Positions 58,379-64,000 of a stretch of DNA of 64,000 bases are shown one piece after another. The translations under genes were made by a program, and so were the position numbers. The notes below the pieces were generated by a model. It did no database searches. It was not told the origin of the DNA and saw nothing but the letters and a program-made list of their open reading frames with translations. Each line of letters starts with the position of its first letter. Position 1 is the first letter of the stretch. The stretch spans positions 10,327,206-10,391,205 of the forward strand of contig NC_059396.1 in the NCBI RefSeq assembly GCF_905220565.1. Direction: 5' to 3'. The stretch is from Melitaea cinxia. Its lineage: Eukaryota; Arthropoda; Insecta; Lepidoptera; Nymphalidae.

Positions 58379-60597
58379 GATACTATTCCCTTACAATTTT
58401 ATCATCACATGGAAAAGTATTTATTATGTGTAATATTGGGTCAAGTTTGTTCCTTTTATACAAGCGTTGTTAAAAATTTCAGTGTAATCAAATTTAATAC
58501 TTGTTAATCAAACTAATTTATGTTTAAAAGTTCACAAACAGCTGTTTCTAACTTAGCACACCCCGCGGTAAACCCGGACATTTTGAACAACCTAAATAAG
58601 TTACGTACACCGTGTTTGTGAGATTATTATAATAAATATTTATGAAAATAAACTAGAAATATTTTTGTTTTATTGTTTATGAGTGTTTTTATTTTCAAAC
58701 ATTTGATGAGTAATGAAGTATGTACCAAATAATCAAAAACTTTATCTTGATTAAATAACGCACTGATTATGAATAGATTGTCACAGTAGGTCATGTTGCA
58801 TTTGTAGGAAAGATCTCGATTCGATCCCATTTCGAATCGACAACAATACATGATGATGTTTACGATGCAGTAAGAAAAGCAGTCATTGGTTGTAGCAACC
58901 GGCATTTTTATTGTGCTTAGTTGATAACCGCGTGCCGCGCGTGGCGCTCGTGCCTCCATTCAAGTCACACAAATTATTATTCACCATCGTTTCTTCTGTG
59001 ACCTATTTTCGTCGCGTAATCCTCTCTTTTAGGCGCTTACTTTGTTTAAACTCACATTCGTGCACAGTCGTGTTATCTCGGACCACCGAAGACACTATCA
59101 CTGATTTATCAAGTTACACACAATATTTTTATATTCAAGCCAATTGAAATTTACGAGCGTCGGTGATAATAATTGATCAAGGTATATTGAATTTGATTTA
59201 TATTGTAGCTGATAACATCGTGCAAAAACTTTTAAAAGATTATTTTCTTCCATCTTCTAGCCTGTAAAAATAACATAAGGGTTGTTCCATTTTTAGTTTG
59301 AAGTGAGATTTGCAGTGTAATAGGAAAATTTTGCTACTATTTTTGTCACGGTTAAATTTGATACAGTTTTGTAAAATATGCCGTACATGTATTAAAACTT
59401 TATTACCAGAATAAGATACAAATAAACTTCACTACTAATTAAACTTAGTCTACTCATGGTTTATCTAAGCTTCCAAGCACAGTCTTGTTATTTTTTATAA
59501 GCTTTTGTTAGGATAAGCAAACTAAATAAAATTTCTAATTGATTTTTAATAAGTTTGATTCGTACTCTAACAAAACTAAATGTTTGCTAACGTTCCTAAT
59601 TTCTTGATTTTGATAATAACTGTTATTGTATCTAAAATAAACCAATAAAACTATTAATTAAGTTCTAAAAAAGAATGTAGTCAAAGCATCATCGGGGCAG
59701 GAGAAGAGTGCTGCACAACTACCGCCTTTTCTTACTTTTCGAAAAGAGACAGTCAAAATTGTAGGATATTAAAATATAAAAGAATTTTCTCTATTGACAT
59801 CAAAACTCCTCCTCTTATAGTTAGTATTTTGCTTCTAGAGCTAATATTATTTTTTATATGTTCCAATAATTTGACATTATTTAATAAAAAAATGTGTAAT
59901 TTAAATAAAGGCTCTTAAAATAAAAAAATAAGCATAATATTAGAACCCGTTTATAAGAAAAAATAAACTAAACATTTAAAAACTACGTAATAATACCTTA
60001 TTTTGATACTTAAAAGGCCTGTATAGATGTACTATTTGCTGGATCGATTTGTACCAAACCTAGCAAACTACTGCAAAGAAACTCGCTTTCACATTAAAAA
60101 AAATCACATATTAATTAGTAGTTTAAGAGCTACAATGTCATAGACGGGCATTGGAGTAAAATTTTTATTATCTAATTGCGTCGGGATTCCGCTGATTAAG
60201 TTAGATTTTGATTATTATTTGTTACGCTCAGTTAGCGGTTGTTGTAAATATTTTTTTAGTAATTGGTATTTAAAAGGAAAGGGTACCTGAGAGACTTTTA
60301 AAAAATAGACATTTGAATAAAATGTTCTTGTCTCACTGTATGCCACCGCCGCGCCTCGAGTCAAGAAAGGGACAACTGCAGCTTAGACCGTTTTAGGTAG
60401 ATAATTCATGACCAAAACAGCATTTCGTAGTCGACTATCTTCTCCGCAAATCATGCCATTTTTTTTTTTTAATTTAAAAAACCTTCAGCTATGTATGTTC
60501 TCGTTTTTTTTTTTTTTGTAAATGTGCATAATTTTTTTTTTTTTTTTAGTGTATGGAAATGTATGAAAATTAAGCATTATGAGAATACAAATATGAT
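58379..60597. other. AT-rich stretch with one CpG-rich islet
   Basis: 58925-58965 is dense in CpG (AACCGCGTGCCGCGCGTGGC), and the open frame 58911-59147 around it has no known domain. T runs at 60460-60548 may be retroelement tails. Confidence 0.4.
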
Positions 60598-61207
60598 AAT
60601 TGTGTTTGCTCGCAAACGAAAAAAAAAACCGACTTCAATTACATCGACAAGTAATACAACATAGATCGACGAAAAAATAGTCAAGCAACTACGCGTTATC
60701 AAAGATTACTCAAAAAGTAATTATCAGATCTCGATAAAATTTATATGTCACCACATGATAAACATCAGCTTTCGATTAAATTAAAAATTATCAAAATCGG
60801 TACATCCAGTATAAGGTTATTACGGATTTTCGAGAGTTTTCCCTTGATTTCTCTGGGATTCAATCATCAGATCCTAGTTTCCTTATCACGGTACCAAACT
60901 AGGGATATCTCCTTTCCAACAAAAAAAGAATTATCAAAATCGGTATATCCAGTAGAAAGTTATGCGGTATAATACAACGTAGGTCGACGAAAAAAGCGTC
61001 AAGTAGAAACGCATTATTGGATATAACTCGAAAAGTAGTTGTTAGATCTCAAATAAATTTAAATGGGACCAATTGGCACACACCACCTTTCGATTAAAAG
61101 AAAATTTGTCGAAATCGCTCCACCCAGTGAAAAGTTCTGATGTAACATACATTAAAAAAAAATACAGTCGAATTGAGAACCTCCTCCTTTTTTGGAAGTC
61201 GGTTAAA
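60598..61207 (+). mobile_element. Hairpin-ended repeat D, full length, two modules
   Basis: Hairpin GTTTGCTCGCAAAC (60604-60617), module 1 at 60655-60820, module 2 at 60975-61140, end GGAAGTCGGTTAAAAA. Open frames 60745-60972, 61042-61245 and 61073-61258 lie on this repeat and are not genes. Confidence 0.7.
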
Positions 61208-61751
61208 AACCAAGAAATAGGTGTTAGCATGGTCATGGCAGTCAAAGATTTTATGTAACAATAATATTATTTTGATCTAGTGTCATTATCCACGTAGGAA
61301 ACAGTCAACTACTTTTGTATGGAGAAAGAGCCAGTATCCTCCCCTCTTAATAATAAGTCTTATTAATTCATATTTGAAAAAAAAATTAAATGTCAATAGC
61401 TTTGATTCCTCGATTGAAAAGCGATGAAAACCTCCGTGAACCGTGAACGCTCTTTTTACGAGCTTAAAGAAACCCCCATTTCACAATTTTAAATTAACCA
61501 ATCTTCTTCCTTCACCATCGATCGCAAACCCTTTTAAATTCTACAAAAAATATTTTTTAGATTGTTTTTTTCCTTTTAATATAAATTTGTTTTTAAATCG
61601 TTTTATTTTTAATATGTAATTAGTTTCATACTTTATACCTCGTATTTTATTTACAATTATCCAAGGGCATTTAAATATACACGTGTTATTCCTTACTGAA
61701 AGCTTAATTCGGTTATGTAATTCCATAATCTTTCTGTATTATAAAATTTGT

Positions 61752-62103
61752 GTGCTGTGTGGCTACGGGTGCTGTGTGGCTACGGCACTAAAGAATTTAG
61801 CCACCCCCTCTCTTCCCGTGGGTGTCGTAAGAGGCGACTAAGGGATAACAAGGTTCCACAACCACCTTGGAACTTAAGAAGCCGACCGATGGCGGGATAA
61901 CCATCCAACTGCTGGCTTTGAAATACACAGGCCAAAGACGGGCAGCAGCGTCTTTGGTGCGACAAAGCCAGTACTGCGGTCACCAACCCGCCTGCCCAGC
62001 GTGGTGACTATGGGCAAAACACATGAGTTCACGTTATTTTTGACGTAAACTTGTGGAGGCCTATGTCCAGCAGTGGACTGTATAGGCTGTAATGAAATAA
62101 TGA
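61752..62103 (+). mobile_element. SINE A, most complete copy
   Basis: This copy shows the whole family: a doubled head (GTGCTGTGTGGCTACGG twice, 61752-61786), TTAGCCACCCCCTCTC, GTCGTAAGAGGCGACTAAGG, CCGATGGCGGGATAACC, the CCGCCTGCCCAGCGTGGTGA block and the RTE-like tail ending GACTGTATAGGCTGTAATGA. No clear tRNA-type A and B boxes are seen in the head. Confidence 0.75.
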
Positions 62104-62301
62104 AGATAAAATTTGTTCGAAAACTTTTATTTTTAAACGGTTTTATTTAGCTCACCCCGTTTGTTTTATTTTTTATTCTTGGGTCAAATTTAGTAATTCA
62201 AATTTCACCCTCTTCCTGTCAACCGATTAATCTGAAATTTTGTATACACTTTGGATTTTGGTGACAATACAATTATGTTTATTCATTATCATTATAAATT
62301 C

Positions 62302-62895
62302 AAGATGGCCGCCGCTACAAAATTGCGGATAATTTATGTTTTATTAATCCCATCAATATGGGTATCAAATGAAAGGGCTCAACAAGCAGAATACAATATA
62401 CTATAAAAAATTGAAATCCAAGATGGCGGCCGCTACAAAATGGCGGATAACGTAGGTTTTATCAATCCCATCAATATGGGTATCAAATGAAAGGGCTCAA
62501 CAAGCAGAATACAATATACTATAAAAAATTGAAATACAAGATGGCGGCCGCTACAAAATGGCGGATAACGTAGGTTTTATCGATCCCATCAATATGGGTA
62601 TCAAATGAAAGTGCTCAACCAGTATAATCAATGTACTATATAAAATTAAAATCCAAGATGGCGGCCTCTACAAAATGGCGGATAACTTAGGTTTTATCAA
62701 TCCCATCAACATGGGCATCAAATGAAAGGTCTCAACAAGTAGAATACAATTTACTATGCAAAATTGAAATCTAAGCTGGCCGCCGCTACCAAATGTCTGA
62801 TAACAATTTTTTATCAATCCCACCAATATGGGTATCAAATAAAAGGGCTTGACAAGAAGAATACAGTGCACTATACAACCTCAATATTTAAGATG
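62302..62895. repeat. 118-bp tandem array, five units plus a start
   Basis: Units begin at 62302, 62420, 62538, 62655, 62773 and 62890 (step 117-118). Each starts AAGATGGCGGCCGCTACAAA or a variant and includes ATGGGTATCAAATGAAAG. Units 2-4 are almost the same; unit 5 is most diverged. No gene. Confidence 0.85.
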
Positions 62896-62959
62896 GGCCT
62901 TGCAATAATGAAGCACTAAATGAATTAAACAGAATGCGAAATAAAAACTAAAAACTAGA

Positions 62960-63140
62960 AAATAAAAATAGGTAAAAAAACTTTTTAAGTTAAACGGTTT
63001 TATGTTAAACATACATTGCAATGTTTAAGATAAATGTACTAAAAACCAAAAAATAATAAAATAGATACAGTCGTGGGAATTATAAACATATGCATAGACT
63101 AGACTAAAATAAAACCGTGGGGCACGTCAATTGTCTACAA
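62960..63140 (+). repeat. Left arm of a 181-bp perfect inverted repeat
   Basis: Every base of this arm pairs with 63545-63725 read in reverse. It includes TTAAACGGTTTTATGTTAAA and CGTGGGGCACGTCAATTG. Confidence 0.9.
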
Positions 63141-63544
63141 ATTATCGACTTAATGTGCGATAGAAGAATCGTTTAATTCGTCGTTAAAATAGGCAGTTGG
63201 CCCGCAGACGGTGAGGAAATTACTTACTATTTTCTTGCTCATGGAAATTCCAATATTTATACACTCCATGTAAATAAAAGAGATGTTTCAACTAGTTTAT
63301 CGTTGGACATTCACACTGCTGGCTGGCGAGGAATCGTTTCACTGCTCGTAGTTTGTCTTTAATCGACAAAACATATGATAAAAGTACTACTCGCTCACCA
63401 CTATGAAACCCTAAAACTCGCTTATAATCGAGCTTGCTAGCTTGTTTCCACATTCTAGCCCTACTTATCACACGTCCATCGTTGTCGGTTGAACAACTGC
63501 CTAATTATAGTGTAACATTACAAAACAAACATTTTAATCAACGA

Positions 63545-63725
63545 TTGTAGACAATTGACGTGCCCCACGGTTTTATTTTAGTCTAGTCTATGCATATGTT
63601 TATAATTCCCACGACTGTATCTATTTTATTATTTTTTGGTTTTTAGTACATTTATCTTAAACATTGCAATGTATGTTTAACATAAAACCGTTTAACTTAA
63701 AAAGTTTTTTTACCTATTTTTATTT
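63545..63725 (-). repeat. Right arm of a 181-bp perfect inverted repeat
   Basis: Exact complement of the left arm. The 404-base centre (63141-63544) has no open frame of note. Confidence 0.9.
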
Positions 63726-63769
63726 ATAAATAAAAGTTTTATCATGTCATTAAAAATTCATAGTAATCT

Positions 63770-63990
63770 ACATATACTAATATTATAAAGAGGAAAGATT
63801 TGATTGCTTGTTTGTTTGCATTGAATAGGCTCCGAAACTACTGAACCGATTTGAAAAATTCTTTCATTGTTGGGAAAGTACACAATCCGCAGATAATATA
63901 GCCTATATCATCGAAAAAATAGGGGAAAAAATTATTTTGAAATTTTTGTTAAATACGCTTACGAAGAACGGGTGGGATGCTAGTTTTTTA
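63770..63990 (+). mobile_element. Helitron-like repeat with CTAGT end
   Basis: Starts ATACTAATATTATAAAGAGG, passes CTCCGAAACTACTGAACCG and ends ACGGGTGGGATGCTAGT. Full copy of about 220 bases. Confidence 0.55.
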
Positions 63991-64000
63991 TAAGTTAAAA

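Larger units (their letters stand above)
62103..63745. mobile_element. Possible composite element holding the tandem array and the inverted repeat
   Basis: Left edge GATAAAATTTG...CTTTTATTTTTAAACGG and right edge (in reverse) GATAAAACTTTTATTTATAA with GTTAAACGGTTTTAT resemble each other, which would make the array and arms parts of one 1.6-kb foldback-type element. No clear target duplication was found. Confidence 0.3.

Overview
The window looks like a piece of a lepidopteran (butterfly or moth) nuclear genome. It is AT-rich and gene-poor, and it is packed with short interspersed repeats of types I associate with Lepidoptera: two SINE-like families with RTE-type tails, CTAGT-ended Helitron-like pieces, and a hairpin-ended repeat near TA microsatellites. 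No rRNA gene, complete tRNA gene or CRISPR array is visible. Species cannot be named from this sequence.

Host coding content is sparse. The only confident host gene part is the terminal coding exon of a rhodopsin-class neuropeptide GPCR at 17041-17520 (+). It carries TM6, TM7 with NPLLY and the C-terminal tail, and most resembles the insect trissin receptor. The rest of that gene lies upstream, across an intron that fills at least the preceding stretch. A second, shorter candidate terminal exon with a strong splice acceptor is at 39325-39493 (+); its gene is unknown.

Layout. 1-17 kb: Helitron-like fragments, a 282-bp tandem repeat, hairpin-ended repeats and AT-rich intronic or intergenic DNA. 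17-18 kb: GPCR terminal exon and 3' UTR. 18-34 kb: SINEs, LINE tails and several copies of hairpin-ended repeat D. 34-47 kb: a minisatellite-bearing MITE-like element, RTE and jockey/CR1-like LINE tails, the candidate exon, and a dense run of tRNA-headed SINE B. 47.8-49.1 kb: an R1-type LINE C-terminus split by a 936-bp solo LTR flanked by a 4-bp duplication. 50.6-51.3 kb: an RTE LINE 3' end. 52,271-55,419: a nearly whole pogo/Tigger-like DNA transposon with TA-flanked inverted repeats, a predicted 5' intron, a frameshifted CENP-B/DDE transposase and a C-terminal PHD-like finger. 55.9-56.85 kb: a Helitron-like element with a heat-shock-type promoter, a predicted 5' intron and the start of a reading frame, with a small TTAA-flanked MITE inside its intron. 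60.6-62.1 kb: full copies of repeat D and SINE A. 62.3-63.7 kb: a 118-bp tandem array rich in GCCATNTT cores, next to a 181-bp perfect inverted repeat. 63.77 kb to the end: another Helitron-like copy.

The most interesting items are the heat-shock-like promoter carried by a mobile element, the pogo element with an array of transposase-site-like decamers inside its 5' intron, the compensatory change in the terminal hairpin of repeat D, the unrecognised terminal exon, and the solo LTR that dates the split of the R1 LINE. All family names rest on motif recognition, without database search.
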